DNA of 64,000 nt from CBDUWP01 sp965370955 (GTDB lineage: Bacteria; Planctomycetota; Phycisphaerae; Sedimentisphaerales; Anaerobacaceae), in NCBI GenBank assembly GCA_965370955.1, contig CBDUWP010000001.1:11453-75452 (forward strand), given 5' to 3'. The notes under the pieces are model-generated. The model saw only the letters and a program-made list of their open reading frames with translations. It was not told the DNA's origin and searched no databases. The translations under genes and the position numbers were made by a program. Numbering within the stretch: the stretch's first letter is position 1; every line of letters starts with the position of its first letter. This document shows positions 1-8,099 of this stretch, in pieces.

Positions 1-288
1 AATGACGATGTGAAAAATTTTAGAAGAGATAAACTGATGGCAACGCAACAGCATGTCGCTTTCAAAAAAGCAAAAAAAATGGTCGGGCGAAAACTGAAAG
101 TGTTGATCGACTTGGTCGACCAAAATGGATTCTCTGCCAGATATTACGGGCAGGCAATGGATGTCGATGGGATCTGTATCTGGGGGCAAAATCAAGTTGA
201 GGCTCAGGCGAAAACGGGGGAGTTTAAGAATGTCAAGGTCACCGCGGCAAAAGGGTATGACCTGATCGTGGAATTGATCGGCGAATAA
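1..288 (+). CDS. rimO: RimO, ribosomal protein S12 methylthiotransferase (C-terminal part only)
   Basis: The reading frame is open from base 1, so the gene is cut by the window edge and only the last 95 residues are seen. They match the end of the radical-SAM methylthiotransferase family: a basic helix (NFRRDKLMATQQ) followed by a TRAM domain with the RimO-like pattern LKVLIDL, ARYYGQAMDVDGI, GEFKNVKVTAAKGYDLIVEL. RimO uses two Fe-S clusters and SAM to thiomethylate an aspartate of ribosomal protein S12. The radical SAM domain lies outside the window. MiaB is the alternative, but the YGQAxDVDG segment and the short tail favour RimO. A GTG at base 10 is internal and not a start. Confidence 0.8.
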   Translation, partial: NDDVKNFRRDKLMATQQHVAFKKAKKMVGRKLKVLIDLVDQNGFSARYYGQAMDVDGICIWGQNQVEAQAKTGEFKNVKVTAAKGYDLIVELIGE

Positions 289-342
289 AAACATAAATGT
301 AAATGTTGCCAGTATGACGATTTTAAGTTGATTTATTCGCAA

Positions 343-957
343 ATGCACCCTAAAATCAAACGTATGATTAAACATGTGCCAAATATTATGACGTTTGGGC
401 GGTTGGTGCTGACGGTTGGATTTTTAGCTATGATATTGCATTCGCCGAATGTCGAAAAGTCAAGAGCGTTGTTTTTCGATGTGGCTTTCGTACTTTTTGT
501 GATTACGGGAGTGACCGACTTACTCGACGGGTTCGTCGCAAGGCGATACAATGTCACCAGCAAACTCGGAAGAATTATGGATCCGCTGGCTGATAAATTT
601 CTGGTCTGTGGAGCCTTTTGCTGCTTTGCTGTCGTAGGGGTGCCGTCACTGTTTGACGGACAAATCGCAAGCCAATATCAATCGGTTATCCTCTGGGCAG
701 TCTTCATTGTTCTTATGGCAAGAGAAGTGTATGTCACGCTGTTAAGGCATGTTGCAGAAGCGAAAGGCATCAGTTTTGCAGCCACAGCGTCAGGGAAAAT
801 AAAAATGTTCCTCCAATCATTCACTATCGGAACAGTTCTGATAAAAACAGGCCATGTCACTAGAATCTGGGGAGACTGGTTCACTGCTATTACGCTAGCT
901 CTGATGGTCGCTGCGACAATTATATCAGGCATCAGGGCAACGCAACGGAAAATATGA
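343..957 (+). CDS. pgsA: CDP-diacylglycerol-glycerol-3-phosphate 3-phosphatidyltransferase
   Basis: Integral membrane enzyme that makes phosphatidylglycerophosphate, the committed step to phosphatidylglycerol. The CDP-alcohol phosphotransferase signature D-x2-DG-x2-AR-x8-G-x3-D-x3-D is intact in DLLDGFVARRYN and GRIMDPLADK, and the protein has several hydrophobic segments. At about 204 residues it has the normal family length. A TTG at 328 would add five residues; I prefer the ATG at 343 because the family begins just before the PNIMTFGR segment, but no Shine-Dalgarno site decides between them. It follows rimO by about 50 bases and precedes lpxB, so the three may be one envelope-related transcript. 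Confidence 0.88.
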   Translation: MHPKIKRMIKHVPNIMTFGRLVLTVGFLAMILHSPNVEKSRALFFDVAFVLFVITGVTDLLDGFVARRYNVTSKLGRIMDPLADKFLVCGAFCCFAVVGVPSLFDGQIASQYQSVILWAVFIVLMAREVYVTLLRHVAEAKGISFAATASGKIKMFLQSFTIGTVLIKTGHVTRIWGDWFTAITLALMVAATIISGIRATQRKI

Positions 958-1045
958 GCCAGCGAAAGGCCATTACACAAATGACCAACCAACTGTTCGG
1001 CTAAAATTGCAAAGCTAATTGTATTATTTATGAAAAAATCACGAC

Positions 1046-2194
1046 ATGGATGAAAAAAAAGTTAAACGTATTTTTGTCAGTGCCCTAGAGCCAAGTGCGG
1101 ATGTTCATTGTGCGGCGCTTATCGAAGCAATCAAACAAAGGACTGGGCGAAATGTAGAATTTGTCGGGTTCGGCGGAGATAATATGGCAGAGGCTGGATG
1201 CGAACTTATCGAACATACAACCGCGTCGGCGGCGATGATCTATAATGTGTTCTTCAAAATATGGCATTTTGTGAAACTGATCTATAAAGCTAAAAAATAT
1301 CTCAAAAATAATCCGGTCGAGCTCGCTATCGTATGCGATTCGCCGGCGTTTAATTTCCATGTGGCAAAAGCGGCTAAAAAAAATGGCGCAAAAACCCTGT
1401 TCTATGTCGCTCCGCAATTGTGGGCGTGGGCCAGCTGGAGAATTAATAAACTGAAAAAATGCTGCGATAAGCTATGCTGCATATTGCCGTTTGAAGCCAA
1501 GTGGTTTGAGGACAAAGGCTTAGAGGTGACGTTCGTAGGGAATCCGCTGTTCGATAATCTGGACGTTGTGCCGCGAAATTGCAGAAAAAATTACGAATCG
1601 TTCTCGCCGAAAAATCTAACGCTAGCAATGGTGCCCGGATCAAGAGATGCAGAAATCAAGACGCTCTGGAGGCCAATGCAGCAGGTGGCAAACAAACTAA
1701 GAAAAAAATATCCGCATATACAAAATGTCGCTGTGGCTGTCGATCAGGAAAAGCTTAATCTGATGAGAAGCTCACAAATTTTAGGATTTAGATGCCGATA
1801 CGAATTGGCAACGGTAAATCGAACCTGCGCAGAAGCAGATTTTGCGCTGGTGGCAAGCGGGTCGGCAACTCTGCAAGTGGCGGCGGCTGGATGCCCAATG
1901 GTCATAATGTATCAAACAAATAAAATACTCTGGAAACTCGTCGGGCGATGGCTTATCAAAACCAAATTTTTATCGCTGGTCAATATACTAGCAAATAAAG
2001 AGCTAGTGCCGGAATTTATGCCGTATTTTGACAGTACCGAACCTATCGCAAAAGCGGCTGAAGAAATCATAGATGACAGCGATAAGATGGGCCAAATCAA
2101 TGGCGAACTTGTCGATATGGCAGAGGAGTTCAACGGAAAAAATGCCTCAAAACTTACAGCAGCAGCAGTTCTCGATATGCTTTCGCCTTCATAA
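1046..2194 (+). CDS. lpxB: Lipid-A-disaccharide synthase LpxB
   Basis: Glycosyltransferase family 19 enzyme that joins UDP-2,3-diacylglucosamine to lipid X at the inner face of the cytoplasmic membrane, giving the lipid A disaccharide. Family hallmarks are visible: the N-terminal ALEPSADVHCAALIEAI segment (usually GExSGD in LpxB), YVAPQLWAWASWR near residue 120, LPFEAKWFE, VTFVGNPLFD and VPGSRDAEI. At 382 residues it is the usual size. The N-terminal GExSGD motif is altered to LEPSAD, which is unusual but keeps the small and acidic residues. The gene sits apart from the main lpx cluster, just downstream of pgsA. ATG start; no strong ribosome binding site. Confidence 0.92.
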   Translation: MDEKKVKRIFVSALEPSADVHCAALIEAIKQRTGRNVEFVGFGGDNMAEAGCELIEHTTASAAMIYNVFFKIWHFVKLIYKAKKYLKNNPVELAIVCDSPAFNFHVAKAAKKNGAKTLFYVAPQLWAWASWRINKLKKCCDKLCCILPFEAKWFEDKGLEVTFVGNPLFDNLDVVPRNCRKNYESFSPKNLTLAMVPGSRDAEIKTLWRPMQQVANKLRKKYPHIQNVAVAVDQEKLNLMRSSQILGFRCRYELATVNRTCAEADFALVASGSATLQVAAAGCPMVIMYQTNKILWKLVGRWLIKTKFLSLVNILANKELVPEFMPYFDSTEPIAKAAEEIIDDSDKMGQINGELVDMAEEFNGKNASKLTAAAVLDMLSPS

Positions 2195-2481
2195 TGACAC
2201 ACTTGAAGTTGGATCGGTTTTTTGACGAGAGATTGCCGCAGTCAGCCTACGGCCTCCTTCGCAATGACAATCTTAAAATGGTTTTGCAGGACAAGCCGCT
2301 CGCAATGAAAAATAAGGGGAAAGTCCTATAATCAACCCAGTTCCAGTGCTGGCAGCTAAATAGAGTTTTATTTTGACAATTAACCCAATTCGACGTAAAA
2401 TTAGCCCTCTATAATACGCTACAATTGATTTTTGAATAATGCAGACTCTGCGGTGATTGGGATTTAGGACGAAAACGGAAA
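2195..2481. other. Intergenic region with a REP-like palindrome and a TATAAT box
   Basis: A 287-base gap between lpxB and dnaB with no credible gene. It holds an imperfect palindrome at 2232-2265 (arms ATTGC and GCAAT around GCCTACGGC), of the kind found as dispersed intergenic repeats in many bacteria. A TATAAT hexamer at 2410-2415 is a good -10 candidate for dnaB, but no convincing -35 lies 16-18 bases upstream. Confidence 0.45.
2232..2265. repeat. REP-like imperfect palindrome
   Basis: Single 34-base inverted repeat in the lpxB-dnaB gap, with ATTGC/GCAAT outer arms and an inner GCC-TAC-GGC hairpin. No second copy was seen in this window. The type resembles short palindromic elements dispersed between genes in other genomes; that is inference from form only. 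Confidence 0.35.
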
Positions 2482-3930
2482 TTGACTAAAATAGCAACCG
2501 ACAAAAAAAACAAAAAGGCAACAGCTAAAATTGTGCCGGTTCACAGCCAAGCACAACTGCTCGGCAGAACTATACCGGAATCTCTGGCCGCCGAAGCTGC
2601 AGTATTGGGATCGATGATCGTTGATCCAGTCTGCGTGGCAAATGTTGTCGAAGTTCTAAACAGCCAATCGTTCAACAGAATCGAACATCAAATGATTTTC
2701 GAGGCATTGATCCATCTCTATGAAAATAATAGCGGACATGGTATCGATGCAGTGCTGCTAAAAGATGAACTCGAAAGAAGGAAGCAGCTAAAAGAAATCG
2801 GATCAGTCGAGTATCTGGCGAAAATTATGGAGTCAGTGCCGTCGTCAGCAAATATTGACTACTACGCGTCAATAGTTAAAGCAAAGGCGCTGCAAAGAAG
2901 TCTGATAGTCGCGGCAACGGAAATTCTTAACGAGGCTTATGACCCGGCAGGTGAAGTGGACGAAAAAGTCGATAACGCCGAGCAGAAAATTTTTGCGGTG
3001 ACAAGTGAAAAAATTTCCAAAACGGCTGAAACCATGAAAAGCCTTGTGACAAAAACGTTTGACCTCATAAGCAAACGTAAAGGCCATCATGTCACGGGAA
3101 TCTCCACAGGATTCTACGAACTCGATGATATGACAAGCGGGTTGCAAAACGGAGAAATGATTATCGTGGCGGCAAGGCCAAGTATGGGAAAAACGGCGCT
3201 GGCACTGAATATCGCTGAATATATCGGAATAGAAGAGCAAAAGCCAGTGGCTATCTTCTCTCTCGAAATGGGATCGCAGCAACTGGCCGAAAGATTCCTC
3301 TGCAGTAGAGCAAGGGCTGATTCGCAAAGGGTTAGAAAAGGTATGATCGATGATGGACTCGCGAGCAAATTAGCCTATGCCTGCGAAGAATTCGCGACCG
3401 CGCCGATCTTTATCGATGATACGCCGTCTCTTACGCCGCTGGAACTGAGAGCAAAGGCAAGGCGATTGAAAAGCCAATATGATATATCATGTATCGTGGT
3501 GGATTATCTACAGCTAATGCATATCTCTGGAAGAGTCGAGTCGAGGCAACAGGAAATAACGACAATATCAAGGTATCTAAAGGCGACGGCAAGAGAACTG
3601 AAAGTGCCGATCGTAGTGCTTAGTCAACTCAATCGAGCAGCAGAAGGGCGAGAAGGACATAGGCCGAGAATGAGCGACCTGAGAGAGTCGGGAAGTATCG
3701 AGCAAGATGCCGATGTGGTTATGCTATTACATCGAGAAGATTATTATCACAAAGGTGATGCGGATTACGAAGATAATAATACGGCGGAAATTATTATCGC
3801 AAAGCAAAGAAATGGCCCAACTGGATCCATAGAAATGGTCTTCTTGGGAAAATATACAAGGTTCGAAAATGCTTCGCATATAGCTGAACCTGATTTAGAT
3901 TATGATGATACACAAACAGCACCCTTTTAA
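2482..3930 (+). CDS. dnaB: Replicative DNA helicase DnaB
   Basis: Hexameric 5'-3' helicase of the replication fork. The N-terminal DnaB domain (about residues 28-130, beginning IPESLAAEAAVLGSMI) is followed by a RecA-like ATPase with Walker A ARPSMGKTALAL near residue 235, Walker B CIVVDYLQLM near 338, VLSQLNRA and SDLRESGSIEQDADVV. The length (482) is a little above average because of an N-terminal lysine-rich lead and an acidic tail. The start is a TTG; no ATG lies upstream in frame that would keep homology, and the next internal methionine lies inside the conserved domain. The gene heads the bamA-lpx cluster, which is an uncommon neighbour. Arginine codons are nearly all AGA/AGG. Confidence 0.95.
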   Translation: MTKIATDKKNKKATAKIVPVHSQAQLLGRTIPESLAAEAAVLGSMIVDPVCVANVVEVLNSQSFNRIEHQMIFEALIHLYENNSGHGIDAVLLKDELERRKQLKEIGSVEYLAKIMESVPSSANIDYYASIVKAKALQRSLIVAATEILNEAYDPAGEVDEKVDNAEQKIFAVTSEKISKTAETMKSLVTKTFDLISKRKGHHVTGISTGFYELDDMTSGLQNGEMIIVAARPSMGKTALALNIAEYIGIEEQKPVAIFSLEMGSQQLAERFLCSRARADSQRVRKGMIDDGLASKLAYACEEFATAPIFIDDTPSLTPLELRAKARRLKSQYDISCIVVDYLQLMHISGRVESRQQEITTISRYLKATARELKVPIVVLSQLNRAAEGREGHRPRMSDLRESGSIEQDADVVMLLHREDYYHKGDADYEDNNTAEIIIAKQRNGPTGSIEMVFLGKYTRFENASHIAEPDLDYDDTQTAPF

Positions 3931-3936
3931 TAATAA

Positions 3937-4017
3937 ATGATGAAAATGGTAAAGATGAAAATAAAAGGGGAAACGGAAGTCGAAAAAATTAGCAGGATGC
4001 TTAAGGAGCAAAAATAA
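3937..4017 (+). CDS. Possible 26-residue micro-ORF coupled to bamA
   Basis: A short ORF rich in lysine, glutamate and methionine (begins MMKMVKMKIK, ends RMLKEQK) fills the gap between dnaB and bamA. It is in frame with dnaB after three consecutive TAA codons, and its own stop overlaps the bamA ATG by one base (TAATG). It has no Shine-Dalgarno site of its own, while the AAGGAG serving bamA lies inside it. It may be a coupling peptide or simple chance; I lean to chance. Confidence 0.2.
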   Translation: MMKMVKMKIKGETEVEKISRMLKEQK

Positions 4018-6359
4018 TGAAGAGTATCTTCAAAAAGAAATTGTTCGCTGGAATTATTATTGCAATTTTAGCCGGACAGATATCGCTGGCAGCAAAACAA
4101 AACGGACAAGAAAAAATACTGGGCGAAGTTGCCGTGTCAGGAAATACCAGTATCAAAGACAGCGAGATTATCGCTAAGGCGAGAAGCCGGGTCGGGCAAC
4201 AATTTCAGATCTCTGTAGCAGAAGAAGATTGTAAAAGAATCGCTGTCATGGAAGGGGTCGAATACTGCTATTATAACTCAACTGTCGTAAATGGAAAAAT
4301 AAAGCTGACCTTCGTGGTCGTGGAAAAAAATCTGGTAAGAAGTATCAGGTTTGAAGGGAATTATACGTTCGCCGCTAAAAAGCTATTGAAAAAAATCGAT
4401 GTCAAAACCGGTGACTATTTTACAATCATTATGGCAGAAGAAGGAAGGAAAGCACTTTATGAATATTATCGCAAAAAAGGCTATGCTTTCGCTGCTGTCA
4501 AGCTAGAGCCGGCGGGATTGGCAAAAGGGCAAATCCTCTATAATATCAGCGAAGGGCCGAGAGTTAGAATCAGTGCGGTCAAGCTAAAAGGCAATGAAAA
4601 AATAAAAACAAAGGATCTGAAAAAAGTTGTTAAACTGAAAAAAAATAAGTTCATCTTTTTCAAAAGATATCTAAACGAAGAGCATATCAAAAAAGAATTG
4701 GTGCGGCTGCAAAATGTTTATTATGACCATGGCTATCTGGATGTGGGGATCCAAGTTAATCGGTCATTTAATAATGAAAAAACTAAAATCGTGATCACCT
4801 TTATCATAAATGAAGGCAATGCATATGTCGTAGGAAATGTGGCGATCGAGGGAGTGACTCAGAAAAAAACCGAAGACCTGAAAAAAGAAATGGTGCTCGA
4901 AGAAAAACAAACATACAACGAAAGAAAAGCGAAAGAAGATGTCGATACAATCCTGAAAGCTTACAGAACTGACGGGTTTATCGATGTCACTGTAGATAAA
5001 GAACAAAAATTTATATCTGATACCACAGTCGATGTACATTACAAAACTGAAGAAAAATCACGATACAAAATCGGGGCTATCAATATCAGCGGCAACGAAG
5101 ATACCCAAGATAAAGTCATACGAAGGGTACTCGACGAATATGATTTCAGCCCGGGAAAATGGTATAATGCAGATTTGGCAAGGGCCAACGGGCAAGGACA
5201 ACTCGAAAAACTCGTCAAAAGAACCGCTGTGCTGGAGTCGGTCGTGATTACGCCTGTCAAAAAAGGAGATGACTTAGCTGATGCACAAGTCACTGTCGTC
5301 GAAGGACAAACAGGGTCCATCATGCTGGGGGCGGGAATCGCATCTGATAGCGGACTGATGGGACAAATCATATACGAACAGAAAAATTTCGATATCAAAG
5401 ATAAGCCAAAAAGCTTCTATGAATTTATAACGGGAAAAGCTTACAAAGGGGCTGGCCAAAATATGAGGATAGCACTACAGCCGGGAACTGATCAATCGAC
5501 GTATTCTATCAGCTTTACCGAGCCGTATCTATATAACAAGCCGATGTCCTTGAATTTTTCCGCTTCAATCTTCGAAAGAGGGCAGGAATGCTACGAGGAA
5601 CAGAGAATTCGATCCTATTTCGGGTTAGAAAAAAGATATAAAAGCAAGTGGCGAAGAAGCGTAAGTTTCAGAGCGGAACAAGTGACTGTCGGCAGTCTCG
5701 ATTTCGACGCGCCAGAAGCAGTGGTGGACGATAAAGGAAAAAGCACCTTCGCTGGTATCAAGCTGGGCATAACAAGAAATCTGACCGATGACGCAATGAA
5801 TCCAAGCAAAGGGACAATTGTTCAGGCAAGTTTCGAGCAAGTTGGAGGAGATCATATCTTCAGCATATTGAGCGGAACTTATAAAAAATTCAAGACGCTG
5901 AATATCGATCTGGCTGACAGGAAAACAATACTGGCTACAAAACTGCACGCAGCTGCTATCATTGGAGATGCACCAGTGTATGAAAAGTTCTATGCAGGTG
6001 GGGCAAGCAGCATAAGAGGTTTTGAATATCGAGGAGTCAGCACAAGAGGAAGGCCGAGAGTCGGCGGAGTAAACACCAACGGCAAAAAGAAAGATCCGAT
6101 AGGAAGCAACTGGCTGTTCTTGGCGAATGCCGAGGTAACAGTACCACTGGCAAGCGATAATTTCGCAATGCTGTTCTTCGTCGATGCAGGAGCTATCGAT
6201 TCGGGTAGTTTTAGAGCGTCTGTTGGTACGGGTGTGCAAATTTTGATACCAAGATGGTTTGGGCCAGTGCCTATGAGATTTGAACTGGCAACGCCGCTGA
6301 TGAAATCTGGAGATGATAAAACGCAAGTGTTTAGCTTCTCTGTCGGAAGATTATTCTAA
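4017..6359 (+). CDS. bamA: Outer membrane protein assembly factor BamA
   Basis: Omp85-family core of the machine that folds and inserts beta-barrel proteins into the outer membrane. A signal peptide (MKSIFKKKLFAGIIIAILAGQISLAA) precedes about five POTRA domains (roughly residues 30-430, with repeated F-x-GN patterns such as IRFEGNY and INISGNED) and a C-terminal 16-strand barrel. The barrel carries the diagnostic lid-lock motif SSIRGFEYRG near residue 665 and ends in an aromatic residue (SVGRLF), the usual barrel-end signal. At 780 residues the length is typical. An AAGGAG lies 8 bases before the ATG. The order bamA-skp-lpxD-fabZ-lpxA is a classic Gram-negative envelope cluster. Confidence 0.95.
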   Translation: MKSIFKKKLFAGIIIAILAGQISLAAKQNGQEKILGEVAVSGNTSIKDSEIIAKARSRVGQQFQISVAEEDCKRIAVMEGVEYCYYNSTVVNGKIKLTFVVVEKNLVRSIRFEGNYTFAAKKLLKKIDVKTGDYFTIIMAEEGRKALYEYYRKKGYAFAAVKLEPAGLAKGQILYNISEGPRVRISAVKLKGNEKIKTKDLKKVVKLKKNKFIFFKRYLNEEHIKKELVRLQNVYYDHGYLDVGIQVNRSFNNEKTKIVITFIINEGNAYVVGNVAIEGVTQKKTEDLKKEMVLEEKQTYNERKAKEDVDTILKAYRTDGFIDVTVDKEQKFISDTTVDVHYKTEEKSRYKIGAINISGNEDTQDKVIRRVLDEYDFSPGKWYNADLARANGQGQLEKLVKRTAVLESVVITPVKKGDDLADAQVTVVEGQTGSIMLGAGIASDSGLMGQIIYEQKNFDIKDKPKSFYEFITGKAYKGAGQNMRIALQPGTDQSTYSISFTEPYLYNKPMSLNFSASIFERGQECYEEQRIRSYFGLEKRYKSKWRRSVSFRAEQVTVGSLDFDAPEAVVDDKGKSTFAGIKLGITRNLTDDAMNPSKGTIVQASFEQVGGDHIFSILSGTYKKFKTLNIDLADRKTILATKLHAAAIIGDAPVYEKFYAGGASSIRGFEYRGVSTRGRPRVGGVNTNGKKKDPIGSNWLFLANAEVTVPLASDNFAMLFFVDAGAIDSGSFRASVGTGVQILIPRWFGPVPMRFELATPLMKSGDDKTQVFSFSVGRLF

Positions 6360-6413
6360 AACAAATAAAAGCTATATAAAAAAAATGCTAATTTTTTTGT
6401 GAGGATTGTGGAT

Positions 6414-7004
6414 ATGAATAAAAGAAATGTTGTTTACAGTTTGGTGATAACAGCTGTCGTGATGCTGGCTTGTTTTCAAATGACTGATGCTAAGCCGGCA
6501 AAAAATAGCGGCAAAACGAAAATAGGCGTAGTAGATATAAGGAACGTCTTCGAGAACAGCAAAAAAAATGACAGCTATCGAAAATCAGCAGATGCCGAAC
6601 AGCAACAAATTATCGCTGAACTCGATAAAATGAATAAAGAAATCGAACTTGCTCAAGCCGGACTAAATACGCTAAAGCCCGGAACTAAAGATTATGAGGA
6701 TGAAGCGAAAGCTGTGATCGAAAAACAAGCGAATCTACAGGCTAATCAGGAATTCTATAAACAAACATTGTCCAGAAAAGATCAAAAATGGACAGAAGAT
6801 GTGTATAACGAAATCTTGAGGCTTACGGCGGAAGTCGCTCAGCAAAAAGGACTGGATCTGGTGCTTGAAAAAAATGTGCCTATGTCACCGGCTATGAATG
6901 CAAATGAATTGATGCTGAATATCCGTACGCATAAGGTGCTGTATAGTGATGGTTGTGAAGATATTACAAATGAAGTTATGGCTAGATTAGATGCGGCTAA
7001 GTAA
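6414..7004 (+). CDS. skp: Skp/OmpH-family periplasmic chaperone
   Basis: Small periplasmic chaperone that holds unfolded outer membrane proteins on their way to BamA. The protein has a signal peptide (MNKRNVVYSLVITAVVMLACFQMTDA), a short beta segment (KIGVVDIRNVFE) and a long lysine/glutamate/glutamine-rich coiled coil typical of the tentacle-shaped Skp trimer. I place the start at the ATG at 6414 because GAGG (6401-6404) lies 9 bases upstream; the GTG at 6399 overlaps that site. At about 196 residues it is slightly longer than E. coli Skp. It stands directly after bamA, as in many Gram-negatives. Confidence 0.85.
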   Translation: MNKRNVVYSLVITAVVMLACFQMTDAKPAKNSGKTKIGVVDIRNVFENSKKNDSYRKSADAEQQQIIAELDKMNKEIELAQAGLNTLKPGTKDYEDEAKAVIEKQANLQANQEFYKQTLSRKDQKWTEDVYNEILRLTAEVAQQKGLDLVLEKNVPMSPAMNANELMLNIRTHKVLYSDGCEDITNEVMARLDAAK

Positions 7005-7036
7005 TAAGTGATAAGTGATAAAAAAGGTCATATTGC

Positions 7037-8068
7037 ATGAAGGTGACAATTAAACAGCTGGCTGAAAAAATCGGTGCTGAGTTGACAGGTGCAGGCAACG
7101 AAATGGTTGAAAGTGTTATGACCATAGAGGCGGCAAGTGACAATCAGGTGACGTTTGCTAAAGGCAATAAGCATCTGAAAAAACTAGCGATGTCTAAGGC
7201 GGCGGCTGTCATTATCGATAAACAGGTAGAAAATCTTGAAATGACGCAGCTCGTTGTGAAAGATGTCGATAGGGCTTTGATTGCGGCTTTGGGAATCTTT
7301 GCACCGGATGAGACAAAGATGATAGCTAAAGTCGACGAAACGGCTGTTATCGCTGATGATGTCGAAATCGATGGAACCTGTTATGTCGGGCCGCAGGTGG
7401 TGATCGAAACAGGTTGCAAAATCGGGGAAAATGTCACTATCTCCGCAGGTTGCAAAATTGGTCAAAATGTCACCATAGCAGCCAATACGAAAATAGACAG
7501 CAATGTCGTTATATATCGAAATTGCGAAATCGGGAAAAATGTTGTTGTCCAAGCTAATACAACAATCGGATCAGTGGGATTCGGTTATTCATTTATCAAT
7601 GGAGCCCATCAGCTGATACCGCATAACGGCAATGTGATAATCGAAGATTTTGTCGAAATAGGCGCAAATTGCTGTGTCGATAGGGCGAAATTCGGCGCAA
7701 CTGTTATCGGGGCTGGAACAAAGCTGGATAACTTGGTCCATGTGGCACATAATGTGGTTATAGGCAAATGCTGCGCGATCGCCGGGCAAGTAGGGGTCGC
7801 TGGAAGTGCAGTCCTAGGTGATGGTGTGATTATCGGCGGACAAGCGGCAATCAGAGATAATGTGACTGTGGGGTCGGGCGTTTTGATTGCTGGAAAAACC
7901 GGAGTAGGACATGATGTCGAGCCGGGCCAGCAGATTTCAGGTTACGTTGCGATGCCGCATAAGCAAAGTCTAAAGGTGATGATCCTGACAGCGAAGTTGC
8001 CAAAGATAGTTAAGCAGCTTAGAAGTCTGGCTAAAACGGTCAAACAATTGAAAAAAAATAAACAATAA
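7037..8068 (+). CDS. lpxD: UDP-3-O-acylglucosamine N-acyltransferase LpxD
   Basis: Third enzyme of lipid A synthesis; transfers a hydroxyacyl chain from ACP to the 2-amino group. An N-terminal uridine-binding domain (about residues 1-100) is followed by a left-handed beta helix of hexapeptide repeats ([IV]GxxVxI series, about 105-300), then a C-terminal helix. The catalytic histidine is in [10 protein letters not shown], and [30 protein letters not shown] is a family-specific stretch. 343 residues, normal length. It follows skp by 32 bases and precedes the lpxC-fabZ fusion. Confidence 0.94.
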   Translation: MKVTIKQLAEKIGAELTGAGNEMVESVMTIEAASDNQVTFAKGNKHLKKLAMSKAAAVIIDKQVENLEMTQLVVKDVDRALIAALGIFAPDETKMIAKVDETAVIADDVEIDGTCYVGPQVVIETGCKIGENVTISAGCKIGQNVTIAANTKIDSNVVIYRNCEIGKNVVVQANTTIGSVGFGYSFINGAHQLIPHNGNVIIEDFVEIGANCCVDRAKFGATVIGAGTKLDNLVHVAHNVVIGKCCAIAGQVGVAGSAVLGDGVIIGGQAAIRDNVTVGSGVLIAGKTGVGHDVEPGQQISGYVAMPHKQSLKVMILTAKLPKIVKQLRSLAKTVKQLKKNKQ

Positions 8069-8099
8069 AACAAACGTCTGATGTGAAGGCTGACTGAAC

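Noticed and set aside
2373..2415. TTGACA and TATAAT upstream of dnaB as one promoter
   Set aside because: The two hexamers are separated by 31 bases, too far for one sigma-70 promoter.
5625..6326. 233-codon minus-strand ORF inside bamA
   Set aside because: Antisense shadow of the BamA barrel: Cys/His/Ser-rich composition, no domain pattern, no ribosome binding site.
7002..7022. Short repeat ATAAGTG twice after skp
   Set aside because: Only two units in a stop-codon-rich spacer; too short to interpret.
7184..7552. 122-codon minus-strand ORF rich in Asp, Ile and Phe repeats
   Set aside because: Its periodicity is the mirror of the LpxD hexapeptide repeats on the coding strand.
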